Shown: one piece after another, positions 44,539 to 54,759 of the stretch
How positions within the stretch are numbered: position 1 is the stretch's first letter
Layout of the letters: each line of letters begins with the position of its first letter
NCBI RefSeq assembly: GCF_007747995.1
Contig: NZ_CP036276.1
Location: 4,889,001-4,953,000, forward strand
Length of the DNA stretch: 64,000 nucleotides
Source of the DNA: Symmachiella dynata
GTDB lineage: Bacteria > Planctomycetota > Planctomycetia > Planctomycetales > Planctomycetaceae
Direction of reading: 5' to 3'
Position numbers and translations under genes: made by a program
Notes under the pieces: generated by a model
Databases searched by the model: none
What the model saw: the letters and a program-made list of their open reading frames with translations, nothing else
Told to the model about the DNA's origin: nothing

Positions 44539-45279
44539 ATGGCAACATTCGCAGTCATCTTGCCGGCGGCCGGGCAAAGTTCCCGGTTTCAACATCAACA
44601 GCGCAAAAAACCGTTCGCCGACTTGAAGGGCCGCGCGGTCTGGTTGCGGTCCGCTGAGCATTTCACCAATCGGGACGACGTGCTCCAAACGATTGTCGTC
44701 GTCTCGCCCGATGACGAAGAATGGTTCAAAGAGAAGTACGCAGCCAATCTGGCGTTCATGAATGTGGATATTGTCACAGGGGGAGACAGCCGCGCCGCTT
44801 CTGTGAAAAATGGTCTCGCCATCGTCAAACCCGAAATCGAGTACGTCGCCGTGCATGATGCGGCACGTCCACTGCTGACCAAACAGTGGGTGGATCAAGT
44901 CTTCGCCAAAGCCGCCGAAACCGGGGCGGCCCTCTTGGGCGTGCCGGTCGCCAGCACCTTGAAAAAAGTGGCCGACGGACAGATCACGGCAACGGTCTCG
45001 CGCGAATCTTTGTGGGAAGCACAAACGCCGCAGGTTTTCCGCCGTGACTGGCTGGAGGCGGCCTATGCAAAGCAGGGAAAGCTAGAACCGACCGACGAAG
45101 CTCAGTTGGTAGAACAGACCGGAAAACCGATCTCCATGGTTGCCGGGTCGTCGCTGAATTTTAAGATCACGACCGCCGACGACTTCCGCCTTGCTGCACT
45201 GGCGCTCGATGCACTTCCCAAGGCCGCGGGCTTGCGCGCATTGCATCCGTTTCAAGATGAAGATCCGCGCCTTATTTGA
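44539..45279 (+). CDS. ispD: 2-C-methyl-D-erythritol 4-phosphate cytidylyltransferase
   Basis: 246 residues. IspD couples CTP to MEP in the non-mevalonate isoprenoid pathway. The start VILPAAGQSSRF has the nucleotide-binding loop; VAVHDAARPLLTKQ, LWEAQTPQVFRRDWL and NFKITTADDFRLA are family markers. AGAGAAG precedes the ATG. The usual partner ispF is not adjacent. Length is normal. Confidence 0.95.
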   Translation: MATFAVILPAAGQSSRFQHQQRKKPFADLKGRAVWLRSAEHFTNRDDVLQTIVVVSPDDEEWFKEKYAANLAFMNVDIVTGGDSRAASVKNGLAIVKPEIEYVAVHDAARPLLTKQWVDQVFAKAAETGAALLGVPVASTLKKVADGQITATVSRESLWEAQTPQVFRRDWLEAAYAKQGKLEPTDEAQLVEQTGKPISMVAGSSLNFKITTADDFRLAALALDALPKAAGLRALHPFQDEDPRLI

Positions 45280-45730
45280 CGAGCTGATGTCCGGTCGAAC
45301 CTGCGAACTTCAGGAAATCTGGGACATTACCCACACTTTCTACCTTGCGGATACGGCACAATGATCCGATTGCGCAAAGCAGACTTAGGGGAAATGCTTA
45401 AATCCCCTATCGCTTGACTAGAGAAGTTCAAGTCAACTCAAGGGCGACCGTCGTTCATCCGATTGACAATCTAAGAGATCTACTGTTTAGGGGATTACCC
45501 GAATCAGAAGACCGAGATTGTAAAGCCATCGAAATCCCAACGGCGCAATCGCTGCGGAATCATGAGGCAATCATTCCTCATTTCTCTGGAATCCAACGCA
45601 AAGTAGATTCTAATCCGCCACATAGGTTGCGTTGAAAACGGAAACGAAGTTCTTCCCCCATTCTCAACCACCGAGGGCCCGGTGGCCGAGACTTATCGCC
45701 AACAATTCGCTTTTTCTAAATGGATCTGCC
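45280..45730. other. Spacer upstream of the globin-MCP gene
   Basis: About 450 bases without a convincing gene. TAGGGGA-N10-TCCCCTA (45386-45409) is an inverted repeat, and TTAGGGGA appears again at about 45488, suggesting a regulator site or chance purine-rich copies. Confidence 0.45.
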
Positions 45731-48304
45731 GTGGCTCTTAACGCACCAGCCCTGAAAAATTCATTCCAGGCGGTCGCGCCACGTGCCGACTATTTAGCGG
45801 ACCGTTTTTACAGCCAATTGTTTCTGGATTACCCCGAGCAGATCGTTCGCTTTAGCGGAACCGATTTTGCCGACCAGCAGCATAAGCTCATCGGGGCACT
45901 CTCGGCGATCATTCGCCAACTCGACGATGAGACCGCATTGGTCGAATTCGTAACCCGGTTGGGCCAGCGGCACGCCTCCTATGATTTGTCTGAACATGAC
46001 TATTCGGCTGTCTCTGAGACGCTGATCAAAGTGTTGGCCGAGGTGTTGGGTTCTGAATTTTGGAACAACGAATACGAAGACGCATGGCGTGAGGCATTGG
46101 CAACAATCTCTCAATTGATGCAAGAAGGCGCTCGCACGCAAGATGCAAAGCAAGTAGCAGTGGCGACAATGGTTACGGAGTCGACGACAATCGACCTCAA
46201 TTCCAACGGCGCCTCGACTGCTGAGAACTACACACCCTATTCCGATGAAGCAAATTCTCCGGCACCCCTGCCCGGAACCCCGGCGGTAACATCCGAATCC
46301 ACCCCCCCCGGACCGGCACGGGCCGCGGGTCAACATACTGGAGAAAGAAAAACAATGATCAGCACGGCACAAACAGACGGACGCATGGCGACAGATTCTC
46401 AAGGCGACGCGAGCCAAGACCAGCAACAGTTCTTAGAACTGGCTGCTAAGGTCGATGCCATCAGCAAATCGCAAGCGGTGATTGAATTTGAGTTGGACGG
46501 TACGATCATCACGGCCAACGACAATTTCTTGAACACCCTCGGATATTCATTGAACGAAATTCAAGGCCAGCACCACAGAATGTTCGTCGAGGACGCCTAT
46601 GGTAAAAGCAATGAATATCAGCAATTCTGGGGCAAGTTGAACCGTGGCGAATATGTTGCCGACACGTTTAAACGCCTTGGTAAAGGGGGCACCGTTATTT
46701 GGATCCAGGCCTCGTACAATCCGATTCTGGATCAGAACGGCAAGCCGTACAAGGTTGTCAAATTTGCCGTGGATGTCACCGAGCAAATTGAAATGGCCCG
46801 GATGAAATCCATGGTTGAGGAAATGCCAACCAACGTGATTATGGCAAACTCGGATCTTGAGATCACGTATATGAATCCGGCGTCAGTGAAAAAACTGTCG
46901 GAGTTGCAAGAATTCCTGCCTGTCAAAGTCAACGACATCATTGGTCAATCAGTCGATATCTTCCACAAAAATCCCTCCCATCAACGGGGGATTTTAAACA
47001 ACCCAGACAATCTGCCCTACCGAGCCAGCATCAGCGTTGGCCCCGAGACGCTGGACTTGCTGGTGAGCGCCGTTCGGGACGTCAACGGTGATTATATTGG
47101 ACCGATGGTGACCTGGGAGGTCATCACAGAAAAGCTGCGGTTGGAACAAGAAGCAACGCGTGTCCAAAACATGATGGACAGCATTCCGATCAACGTCGCG
47201 CTGGCCAATCGCGATTATGAATTGGTGTACATCAATCCGGCGTCGATGAAAACGCTCAAGTCTGTCGAAAAGCTGCTGCCCATGCCGGTGGAGCAGTTGA
47301 TGGGACAGAAAATCGACATCTTCCACAAAGTGCCTGAACACCAGCGTCGAATCGTGGATGACCCCAGCAATCTTCCTCACCGGGCCAAAATCAAACTTGG
47401 CGAGGAAACATTGGATCTGTTGGTCTCCGCGATCTACGACAAGGACAACCAATACATCGGACCGATGATCACCTGGTCAATCATCACGGCCCAGGAAAAC
47501 ATGGGGGCCAATGTCTCCGAAGTGGTCAAAGTCGTTTCCGCATCAGCATCGGAGCTGCAAGATGGTGCCAAGAACATGGCGGCCACTTCCGAGCAAACAG
47601 CCCGGCAATCGCAAGTTGTTGCGGCTGCCAGCGAAGAAGCAACACGCAATGTGGAAACGGTCTCTTCTGCCGCCGAGCAATTGACGGCCTCGATCAGTGA
47701 AATTTCACGCCACGTGCAAGATGCTTCAAAGATCTCCCATCAGGCCGTACAAGAAGCGGCCTCGGCCAATACGACGGTCCAGGAACTGGGCGAATCCAGT
47801 ACCGAGATCGGCAAGGTGATCAAGGTCATCACGTCCATCGCCCAGCAGACAAACCTCTTGGCTCTCAACGCGACCATCGAAGCCGCACGGGCTGGCGAGG
47901 CGGGCAAAGGCTTTGCTGTCGTCGCTAACGAAGTGAAAGAACTGGCACGACAAACCGCAAAGGCCACCGAAGAGATCAGCCAAAAGATCGAAGCAATCCA
48001 AGGCTCCACAAACGTAGCCGTGAATGCCATCGGGACCATTGGCGAGATCATCGGCCAGATCAACGAGATCTCAACGACAATCGCCGGAGCGGTCGAGGAA
48101 CAGACCGCTGCCACCAACGAAATTTCCCGGAATGTTTCAGAAGCGGCCCGCGGTACTGCCGAGGTGACGCAAAACATTGCCGGAGTTTCACAAGCCGCCG
48201 ATGAGTCCGGTAAGGCTTCCGGCGACATGCTGGCCGCCGCTGATGGACTGGCTGCCGAAGCGGATCGCTTGCAACAAATCGTCGAAGAATTCCTCGCCGA
48301 TTAA
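45731..48304 (+). CDS. Soluble globin-coupled methyl-accepting chemotaxis protein with PAS domains
   Basis: 857 residues from GTG 45731; the first 33 codons of the longer frame (TTG 45632) do not look like the family. Domain order: (1) globin, about 5-130, of the flavohaemoglobin type, with Tyr27 at B10, Gln49/50 at E7 and the proximal His81 in [17 protein letters not shown]; (2) a Ser/Pro-rich linker; (3) a PAS domain (about 240-350); (4) two copies of a second PAS-like unit, each containing the NPAS-K-L and DIFHK motifs; (5) an MCP signalling domain with the hairpin-tip [20 protein letters not shown]. No membrane segment is seen, so it is cytoplasmic. It probably senses O2 or NO. No che genes are nearby. 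Confidence 0.92.
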   Translation: MALNAPALKNSFQAVAPRADYLADRFYSQLFLDYPEQIVRFSGTDFADQQHKLIGALSAIIRQLDDETALVEFVTRLGQRHASYDLSEHDYSAVSETLIKVLAEVLGSEFWNNEYEDAWREALATISQLMQEGARTQDAKQVAVATMVTESTTIDLNSNGASTAENYTPYSDEANSPAPLPGTPAVTSESTPPGPARAAGQHTGERKTMISTAQTDGRMATDSQGDASQDQQQFLELAAKVDAISKSQAVIEFELDGTIITANDNFLNTLGYSLNEIQGQHHRMFVEDAYGKSNEYQQFWGKLNRGEYVADTFKRLGKGGTVIWIQASYNPILDQNGKPYKVVKFAVDVTEQIEMARMKSMVEEMPTNVIMANSDLEITYMNPASVKKLSELQEFLPVKVNDIIGQSVDIFHKNPSHQRGILNNPDNLPYRASISVGPETLDLLVSAVRDVNGDYIGPMVTWEVITEKLRLEQEATRVQNMMDSIPINVALANRDYELVYINPASMKTLKSVEKLLPMPVEQLMGQKIDIFHKVPEHQRRIVDDPSNLPHRAKIKLGEETLDLLVSAIYDKDNQYIGPMITWSIITAQENMGANVSEVVKVVSASASELQDGAKNMAATSEQTARQSQVVAAASEEATRNVETVSSAAEQLTASISEISRHVQDASKISHQAVQEAASANTTVQELGESSTEIGKVIKVITSIAQQTNLLALNATIEAARAGEAGKGFAVVANEVKELARQTAKATEEISQKIEAIQGSTNVAVNAIGTIGEIIGQINEISTTIAGAVEEQTAATNEISRNVSEAARGTAEVTQNIAGVSQAADESGKASGDMLAAADGLAAEADRLQQIVEEFLAD

Positions 48305-48336
48305 TTGCTCGCCCACTGACCAACTCGTGAACACGC

Positions 48337-48373
48337 CAATGCCACTGACGGAGCGATTCCGTCAGTGGCATTG
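48337..48373 (+). terminator. Terminator after the globin-MCP gene
   Basis: CAATGCCACTGACGGA and its complement make a perfect 16-bp stem around a 5-base loop. The T run is weak (TCTATTG), so it may need Rho or act mainly as a stability hairpin. Confidence 0.75.
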
Positions 48374-48481
48374 TCTATTGTGGGAGACCGATTCGCCCTG
48401 TATTCCACACGCAGCCATTTGACCACCCTTTGCCACTCCTCTAAGATCGAGGCCGCCTAGCCTCCCCCCAACCCAACGACG

Positions 48482-49594
48482 GTGCATCCCCCAGTGGCGG
48501 AAGTCGACCTGCAGCACGTTTCGAAGACCTACGACGGGAACATCCCCGCCGTGGTGGATGTGTCATTGACCGTTGCCGACCAGGAATTCCTGGTACTGGT
48601 CGGCCCTTCAGGCTGTGGAAAATCGACATTATTGCGGATGATCGCCGGCCTGGAAGAGGTTACAGACGGCACGATTTGCATCGGCGAGAGACCGGTAAAC
48701 AACGTCCCGCCCAAAGACCGCGACGTGGCGATGGTCTTTCAAAACTACGCGCTCTATCCGCACATGACCGTCCAACAGAACTTGGCATTCGGTCTCAAAC
48801 TCCGCAAGCTGCCCAAAACACAAATCGCCGAGCGAATCCAACAGGCCGCTGCCCTGTTGGGAATTGAGGAGTTACTCCAGCGTAAGCCGCGGGAACTTTC
48901 CGGAGGACAACGGCAGCGCGTCGCCGTCGGGCGAGCCATCGTCCGCAAGCCGGCCGTGTTTTTATTCGACGAACCACTCAGCAATCTGGATGCACGGCGA
49001 AGAACAGAAATGCGCCGCGAATTGGCAGATCTGCACCGCAGGTTGGAAGCGACAATCGTCTATGTCACGCACGACCAAGTCGAGGCGATGACATTGGGGG
49101 ACCGAATCGTGGTCATGAACGAGGGCCAGGTCCAACAAATCGGCCCACCATTGGAGTTGTACGACCACCCCGCCAATCGTTTCGTCGCTGGATTCCTAGG
49201 AACGCCATCAATGAATTTCTGGGAGGGCGAATTGCGCGTCACTGCAGAAAGCGTTTCATTTCACAGCGGCGACATCACGCTGCCCTTACCGAGGAACCCC
49301 CAGGATCAATCGGTGGCCCTGGATAAACAACCGGTGACTCTCGGCCTGAGACCCGAGCACCTGAGCATCGTCAACCACGACATCAACACAGCGACATTTC
49401 CAGCCACCGTCGAAGACATCCAACCGCTGGGCGGCGAAAGCCTGATCTATCTAAAAACCGGCAAGCAAGAATTCATTCTCCGCGACCAAACACATCAAAC
49501 GCCCCAGCGCAACGAACAAGTCACCCTAAAACCCAACCTAACAAAAGCCCACCTGTTCACCCCCCAAGGAACCATCCTACCCACCACCCCTTAA
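48482..49594 (+). CDS. ABC transporter ATP-binding protein, UgpC/MalK type
   Basis: 370 residues from a GTG start. Walker A GPSGCGKST at 41-49, signature LSGGQ at 139-143, Walker B FLFDEP at 160-165, followed by the C-terminal OB-fold regulatory region (about 245-370, with LRPEHLSI) typical of CUT1 sugar importers. No permease or CUT1 binding protein is adjacent, so it may be a shared ATPase such as MsmX that powers several sugar systems. The binding protein at 63025 belongs to a different (CUT2) type. The start lacks a clear ribosome site. Confidence 0.92.
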   Translation: MHPPVAEVDLQHVSKTYDGNIPAVVDVSLTVADQEFLVLVGPSGCGKSTLLRMIAGLEEVTDGTICIGERPVNNVPPKDRDVAMVFQNYALYPHMTVQQNLAFGLKLRKLPKTQIAERIQQAAALLGIEELLQRKPRELSGGQRQRVAVGRAIVRKPAVFLFDEPLSNLDARRRTEMRRELADLHRRLEATIVYVTHDQVEAMTLGDRIVVMNEGQVQQIGPPLELYDHPANRFVAGFLGTPSMNFWEGELRVTAESVSFHSGDITLPLPRNPQDQSVALDKQPVTLGLRPEHLSIVNHDINTATFPATVEDIQPLGGESLIYLKTGKQEFILRDQTHQTPQRNEQVTLKPNLTKAHLFTPQGTILPTTP

Positions 49595-49601
49595 CCACCG
49601 C

Positions 49602-50528
49602 CTACCGCCTACTCGCAGCTAGCTGCTGCCGCCCCTGCCCAACAATATCCATCCCCACCAACTCACTCCAAGCAGCAAGCAACCGCTGCGCGACCGGTCC
49701 CACGGCGCCGTCACCGACAACCAAACCATTGAATTGTGTCGCCGGCATGATGCAATACGGAGTACTGGTGAAGAAAATCTCATCAGCGGTGTAGAGGTCG
49801 TAGGTTTGCAGGTCCATTTCGCGAATGGGAATCCCGCAGGTTTTCGCCAATTCAAATATCGTAGCTCGGCTGATCCCGGCCAGGGCGTTGGCGGTTGTGG
49901 GTGTGCGGATCTCTCCCTCGCTGACGAGAAAGACATTCGCCCCTTTGTTTTCCGCCACGTTGCCGTGAATGTCTAACAAGATCCCCTGTGCCGCCGGGTC
50001 GACGAGTTTGACCTCCGCTTCGGCCAGGGTATACGCCATGCGGCTACGGTTTTTGATGCGGGGGTCGAGTGCTTGCGCGGGGACCGCCCGACTCATGGCG
50101 GTGACCGCATGGCACCCAGTGGAGTAAAATTCGGCCCAATCACGTAGGTCCAAAAACGAGGTGAAGATCATGATCGTCGCCGGGGAAACCTGTTTGGTGG
50201 GATCAGCGCCGGCGACCGATATGCCCCGTGAAATATTGTGCACCAACCAGCAATCATTCTCCGGCCCCAACAACGGAAGATTCGCCTCCAACACATCGCG
50301 TGAAATTTGCAGCATTTCTTCCGGTGAATGGCCGGGATCGATACGGGTCACTTTCAGTGACTTGTACAACCGCTCAATGTGTTGCTCCAACTTGAACGGC
50401 TGGTGGCGAAACGTCCGCGTCGATTCGGTGACCGTGTCTCCCAACATGACGGCGCTGTCGAAGATCGAAATCTTCGCTTCGGACTCGGGAACCATATCAC
50501 CGGAGATGTAGATTTGACGAGCGGGCAT
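49602..50528 (-). CDS. Class IV aminotransferase (branched-chain/D-amino acid type)
   Basis: 308 residues of fold-type IV PLP enzyme. The PLP lysine is K159 (DPRIKNRSRMAYTLAEAEV), and the cofactor-binding TPTTANALAGISRATIFELA and phosphate-binding FFTSTPYCIMP are in place. It probably transaminates branched-chain amino acids, D-alanine or aminodeoxychorismate-like substrates; these subfamilies cannot be separated by eye. Convergent with the UgpC-type gene, with seven bases between stops. Confidence 0.9.
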   Translation of the reverse strand: MPARQIYISGDMVPESEAKISIFDSAVMLGDTVTESTRTFRHQPFKLEQHIERLYKSLKVTRIDPGHSPEEMLQISRDVLEANLPLLGPENDCWLVHNISRGISVAGADPTKQVSPATIMIFTSFLDLRDWAEFYSTGCHAVTAMSRAVPAQALDPRIKNRSRMAYTLAEAEVKLVDPAAQGILLDIHGNVAENKGANVFLVSEGEIRTPTTANALAGISRATIFELAKTCGIPIREMDLQTYDLYTADEIFFTSTPYCIMPATQFNGLVVGDGAVGPVAQRLLAAWSELVGMDIVGQGRQQLAASRR

Positions 50529-50647
50529 TGTTGAGCCTCGTTGGGGGTCGTGGGATTCCTGGTTCCGAAACTCTGCTTCGGCTGTTATTGCAAAACGTGG
50601 TGGGGAATTCGTTGATGATCGAGCGAAGCGGAGCTTTGCAGTGGTTG

Positions 50648-50674
50648 CGTTCCCAAACGGAGTTTGGGAACGAG
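50648..50674. repeat. REP-like palindrome
   Basis: CGTTCCCAAAC-GGA-GTTTGGGAACG is a perfect 11-bp stem with a 3-base loop. A diverged copy lies at 62912-62937. It is located between the aminotransferase and the FG-GAP gene, both on the minus strand. Confidence 0.8.
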
Positions 50675-50693
50675 GGGGGGGGTGAGAGCGAAC

Positions 50694-53600
50694 TTAACGC
50701 GGGGAGTCGCCGGGCACGATTCGCCAAAACTGGTTCCAGTCCTGGACGCGGGTTTGGTATTTCAACAAGTAGGCGCGATTTTCCGGCGTTAAGGGATACG
50801 TCTCGTCGTCCCGATAAGGATAGCCGCTCATCGCGTTAAACGGTAGCGGCGCGACGTCTTGTCCATAAGCGGTATTCAGATTGGCATCCTTGTCCCAGCC
50901 GACGTTGTGCATCACAAAATCACGTTTCCACCCCGGCGGCGGCGCGTCTGGTGGGAGCGCGAATTTCAATGTCATTTCATCCCCGCTGCCGATGATCGCC
51001 ATGCGGTCGTCGGTGGCGGTTAACAATTCGCTCACATCGCCGTACCGCGTAAAATGCCCGCGCATCGGGGGCCAGGTAAAATCTTTTTGGAGTCGCCCAT
51101 AAAGATAACGATCCGGACCGTAACCGGTCGGATGTTCGATTTCCGAATACCCACGATAGTGCAGGTCAGCCGATTGCAGTGTTAGCTCTGTCGTACGTAT
51201 CTCCGCTGGCGGTTCGTCCGTCGTGATGAACACAGCATCCCAATAGAACTCCATATTGGTCGCCAACCGCAGGCGAAAGTCGTCGGTCAAGAATGCATCG
51301 GAGATATCAATAGCAATCGTTTTCGTCTTTCCACCGGGGAATCCGGTATACGGCATCGTTTGCTGCCACGTTCCCTCTGCATCCGGAACCCACAACGACG
51401 GGGGTCGCGGCGAAGGCAATTGTTCGTTGCGCGACAAACGGATATTCAACGATGTATCAGTCGGATAGACCCAGCCAGTCAAATACAACATGATCTGCTT
51501 CGCCCCGCTGAGGTCCCCCAAGTCGAGTTCCAGATAATGATCCTCGACAAGCCCCTGTTTGATTCGCTGCTCAAACGGTTTGGCAAAGTCACCGTCGATA
51601 AGACTTAATTCTGGCAGTAGATCGTGGCCCCGTTTGTCGTGGGCGGCGACCGGTGAGCGCGGGTTGCGGACAGTAAAAATCTTGTGTTCAGCCATCGAAG
51701 CGGGTCCGACTTTTTCGTTGGTGTAGATTTCAACATCGGCGGGATGGTCGACGGCGATCAGGCTGATGCGATCGAAATAGGCCGCCTCCCACAATTCCTC
51801 GGTGACCTGCAATTGATAACTGCCGTCGCGCGGCTGTAATTGATCCCCGTCAACCTTCAGATATTCCCACGCACGCGATGGGGCATAAACGTCGTCGGCG
51901 AATTTCAAACCCAACGGAGCCGCCCAACACAGGTCGGTGGCAAACACAAACTCTTCGCCATTCCACGTGTAGAGATACGGGCAAGAGCCCAGTAACAATT
52001 TCTGGTCACAAATATGCGCATCTGCCTCGGGCGCGATAATGTTCTGTGGAAAACCATTCGCCCACACGATCCGCACCCGTTCGACCTGCGGTTGGGGACC
52101 GAGACCGAAGTGCGTGACCTGGCCGGTAACAATTTGCGGGATGTATTGGTTACCGCGCCGCAACTCCAACAAACTGCCAATGCCATGATAATTCACCCGA
52201 CCACCGGGATCGGGCGACGCCCCGCCCTTCTCTTGTTCAGCCAGAAGGCGAATGTTCAACCAATGGTTTTGGTTGCCTCCTTGGTTGTCATAAATGCTGA
52301 TTCCTTGCGACGTGGCGATGAGCAGATCCAAATCACCGTCCGCATCGACATCATCCACACGGCATTGCCGGATATCGGTGGGAGAAGCTTCTATGATGTC
52401 CTCTTCCAATGAAAATTCACCATTACCGACGCCGCGATAGATCTCCAACCCTTGCCGGTTCCACGCCAATAAATCGGATCGGCCATCGTTGTCGTAATCC
52501 CAAACCAACACGCCGTCGGCCGCTGTTTGAGAAATCCGAGTCATCGCGATTTCCTGCACGATGCCCGCGTTGAGCGTCGCCGTGCGAATCAAGGTGACAC
52601 CGTCAGCTCCGGCCGTCACAATGTCCCACGATCCATTTCCATCGGCGTCTAAGACGGCAAGAGCTACGGCCGGCGGAACTTGAGAGAACTCTTGCCCCAA
52701 TGATTCCCGCGAAAAACGTCCGTGGCGATGATTCCGTAAGATCTCCACCGTGGGAGCTTTCTCACCGGCCAGGATCACATCGACATCAATATCGCGATCC
52801 CAATCAACAACCGCCATCGCCCGCGGAACCGGGGTCTCGTCATCGACGCTCAGCGTTTGTAACAACTGAAACTTGAGCCCGCTCCGATTCTGCCAAACTT
52901 GGATTCCCGCGTCGCCTGCCAGAACTAAGTCCAACAGCGCGTCGTGATCGACATCAAACAACACGGCTGCGGAAATATTTTTAGCTTGCGCGAACGCCGG
53001 TGTCTGTTCGATATTTACTAGTGCCCGTTGGTTCGTGGCGGTATCCAAAACGTTCTCAAAAATCACAACCCCGGAAGTGCCATAGACCACAACATCCAGG
53101 TCCGTATTATGACAGCGGACCGTTTCCGGTGTCGCATCGACGGTCACATCTTCGTCGAGGTCCGCTGTGAGTAGATGCTGCATGCCGGGCGGCACCGCTA
53201 TTTCACAGACTTTCGTCCAGGGTGCCGTGTTGTCAGGGCGGGCATAAACTTCGATGCGGTTTTCGAGCAACACAATCAGATCGCTCCGCTCGTCCAAATC
53301 GAAATCTGCGACCACGAAATCAATGACAGCGTCTTGCAATGGCAATTGTGGCAGCGCGGGTGATTCGGCAAATTTGACAACGATCCGCGTTTCGTCATCC
53401 GGTGCGTCCGCGGTGGGACGCGGTTTTTCCCAATTCGCGTAAAACTCAGGCGTGAAGTCCTGCAAGACGTACGCCAACGGATGTGGCGAAGCCCGCAAAC
53501 CGTCGCGACGCGCGAAAGGATGCGCCTTGATTACGTTCGCCACAATGAACGCATGCCGGTACAGATCATCCGTGCGCCCAACATCCGCTGCTCGCAGCGC

Positions 53601-54368
53601 ATCGTCAATCTCGCGCAACAGATCCACACCTGCTTCAGTCGCCTGTGAGGTGATCGGTGCCACCAACGGGCGGGCCGCGCGCATCGTTTCCACAATGGCG
53701 GCCTGCTGCCCATCCGCTTGGCTTTGCAGCAGATTCCACAACACGGCGAGATTGTCAGGGGCCAATTCAAAGGCGTGTTGAAACGATGCCGCTGCTTGGC
53801 GTCGCACATCAGCTTCGGGGGAATCTCGCTGCAATCTCCCCAATTCAAACCACAAGGTCAATTCCTGAGGCGAAGACTGCGTCGCTTGTTGCAGCCGCTG
53901 TATGGCAGTTGCTGTATCGCCGCTTTGCGCCAACACCTTTGCCGCCAAGATTGATGTCGCGACCGCATCGGGTTGTACTTTTTCGAGTTCCGCTACGGCG
54001 GCTTGGGCTGCGTCGGCGGTCGCGGGGTTGGTTTCCAGGGCCAACAACAGCGCAATCACCGAATCCCGTGGCCCGAGCGGATCATCCGGCAGTGCGGCGG
54101 ATATTTGCGACAGCGGTTCAATGGCACTGGCGTATTTGTGGTTTTCGAGCAATCCCACGCCGCGCTCTTTGAGTTGCCACAACTCCAACCGGCCGGCATC
54201 CGTCAAACCCTCGTTGGCTCCGGGCTCGACCGGGGGTTGGGCCAATTGTGGCGCGGCCGGTTTCTTTAAGAACAGCCACCAGCCAATCCCCAGCAAAATG
54301 GCGAGAACTAGACCGCACAACAACACGGTGCGTGGAAGGTGAGACGAATCGTCGTTCTGAGTAGGCAT
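50694..54368 (-). CDS. Large membrane-anchored TPR + FG-GAP/ASPIC-UnbV protein
   Basis: 1224 residues. A short N-terminus and one membrane helix (VLLCGLVLAILLGIGWWLFL, about 15-34) anchor it; TPR-like repeats span about 55-210; FG-GAP/VCBS propeller repeats with DxDxD-type Ca2+ loops (VVDWDRDIDVD, VLDADGNGSWD, VWDYDNDGRSD, VDDVDADGDLD) occupy about 320-725; an ASPIC/UnbV region follows (SLLELRRGNQYIPQIVTGQV). The last 400 residues form another large beta-rich domain. This composite recurs in planctomycetes and acidobacteria; function unknown. It is probably exposed to the periplasm and may bind a partner via the propeller. Confidence 0.88.
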   Translation of the reverse strand: MPTQNDDSSHLPRTVLLCGLVLAILLGIGWWLFLKKPAAPQLAQPPVEPGANEGLTDAGRLELWQLKERGVGLLENHKYASAIEPLSQISAALPDDPLGPRDSVIALLLALETNPATADAAQAAVAELEKVQPDAVATSILAAKVLAQSGDTATAIQRLQQATQSSPQELTLWFELGRLQRDSPEADVRRQAAASFQHAFELAPDNLAVLWNLLQSQADGQQAAIVETMRAARPLVAPITSQATEAGVDLLREIDDALRAADVGRTDDLYRHAFIVANVIKAHPFARRDGLRASPHPLAYVLQDFTPEFYANWEKPRPTADAPDDETRIVVKFAESPALPQLPLQDAVIDFVVADFDLDERSDLIVLLENRIEVYARPDNTAPWTKVCEIAVPPGMQHLLTADLDEDVTVDATPETVRCHNTDLDVVVYGTSGVVIFENVLDTATNQRALVNIEQTPAFAQAKNISAAVLFDVDHDALLDLVLAGDAGIQVWQNRSGLKFQLLQTLSVDDETPVPRAMAVVDWDRDIDVDVILAGEKAPTVEILRNHRHGRFSRESLGQEFSQVPPAVALAVLDADGNGSWDIVTAGADGVTLIRTATLNAGIVQEIAMTRISQTAADGVLVWDYDNDGRSDLLAWNRQGLEIYRGVGNGEFSLEEDIIEASPTDIRQCRVDDVDADGDLDLLIATSQGISIYDNQGGNQNHWLNIRLLAEQEKGGASPDPGGRVNYHGIGSLLELRRGNQYIPQIVTGQVTHFGLGPQPQVERVRIVWANGFPQNIIAPEADAHICDQKLLLGSCPYLYTWNGEEFVFATDLCWAAPLGLKFADDVYAPSRAWEYLKVDGDQLQPRDGSYQLQVTEELWEAAYFDRISLIAVDHPADVEIYTNEKVGPASMAEHKIFTVRNPRSPVAAHDKRGHDLLPELSLIDGDFAKPFEQRIKQGLVEDHYLELDLGDLSGAKQIMLYLTGWVYPTDTSLNIRLSRNEQLPSPRPPSLWVPDAEGTWQQTMPYTGFPGGKTKTIAIDISDAFLTDDFRLRLATNMEFYWDAVFITTDEPPAEIRTTELTLQSADLHYRGYSEIEHPTGYGPDRYLYGRLQKDFTWPPMRGHFTRYGDVSELLTATDDRMAIIGSGDEMTLKFALPPDAPPPGWKRDFVMHNVGWDKDANLNTAYGQDVAPLPFNAMSGYPYRDDETYPLTPENRAYLLKYQTRVQDWNQFWRIVPGDSPR

Positions 54369-54759
54369 AGATTTATCAGCGTTGGAAACAATGGGGGGAA
54401 CGTTCCCCGATTCTTGAACGTCTGCTGCCGGGACGCAAGCGATCCGCTTCGAATTTCACTGTAGGTTTGAGGGATTTCGGCAACACCCTCTGTGGTGAAA
54501 CGGCAACATGGATGCGAAGGGGAATCGGTGAAACCGTCACAAACCATACTGCAAACAGCTGTGAATACTGAAAATCAGCTGTTCGACTCCGTTGGCATGC
54601 GGTTTGCAATTTGATGCAGCGGATCGCTGTTCTTTGAGCGGTCCATTCACGCACCGATACGTTCTCATTGACTAAAACCAGTTTCAAAACCCCGTTGCGA
54701 TAGTTCCAGAAACGGTCCGATCCGTGTCAGCGGGGCGCGTCCAAGGGTTTTGAAACCAC
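54369..54759. other. Spacer with an inverted GTTTCAAAACCC pair
   Basis: No gene is seen. GTTTCAAAACCC (54681-54692) and its complement (54745-54756) are 52 bases apart; the same 12-mer also occurs at 14985. A divergent promoter region is expected here. Confidence 0.5.
54681..54756. repeat. Inverted repeat GTTTCAAAACCC upstream of a hypothetical gene
   Basis: The arms at 54681-54692 and 54745-54756 are perfect 12-mers that can pair. The second arm lies a few bases before the first possible start codon of the next gene. Confidence 0.6.

Noticed and set aside
45414-45635. 73-residue frame before the globin-MCP gene
   Set aside because: It could be coding but lacks a start signal and a recognisable domain; the region is better read as regulatory.
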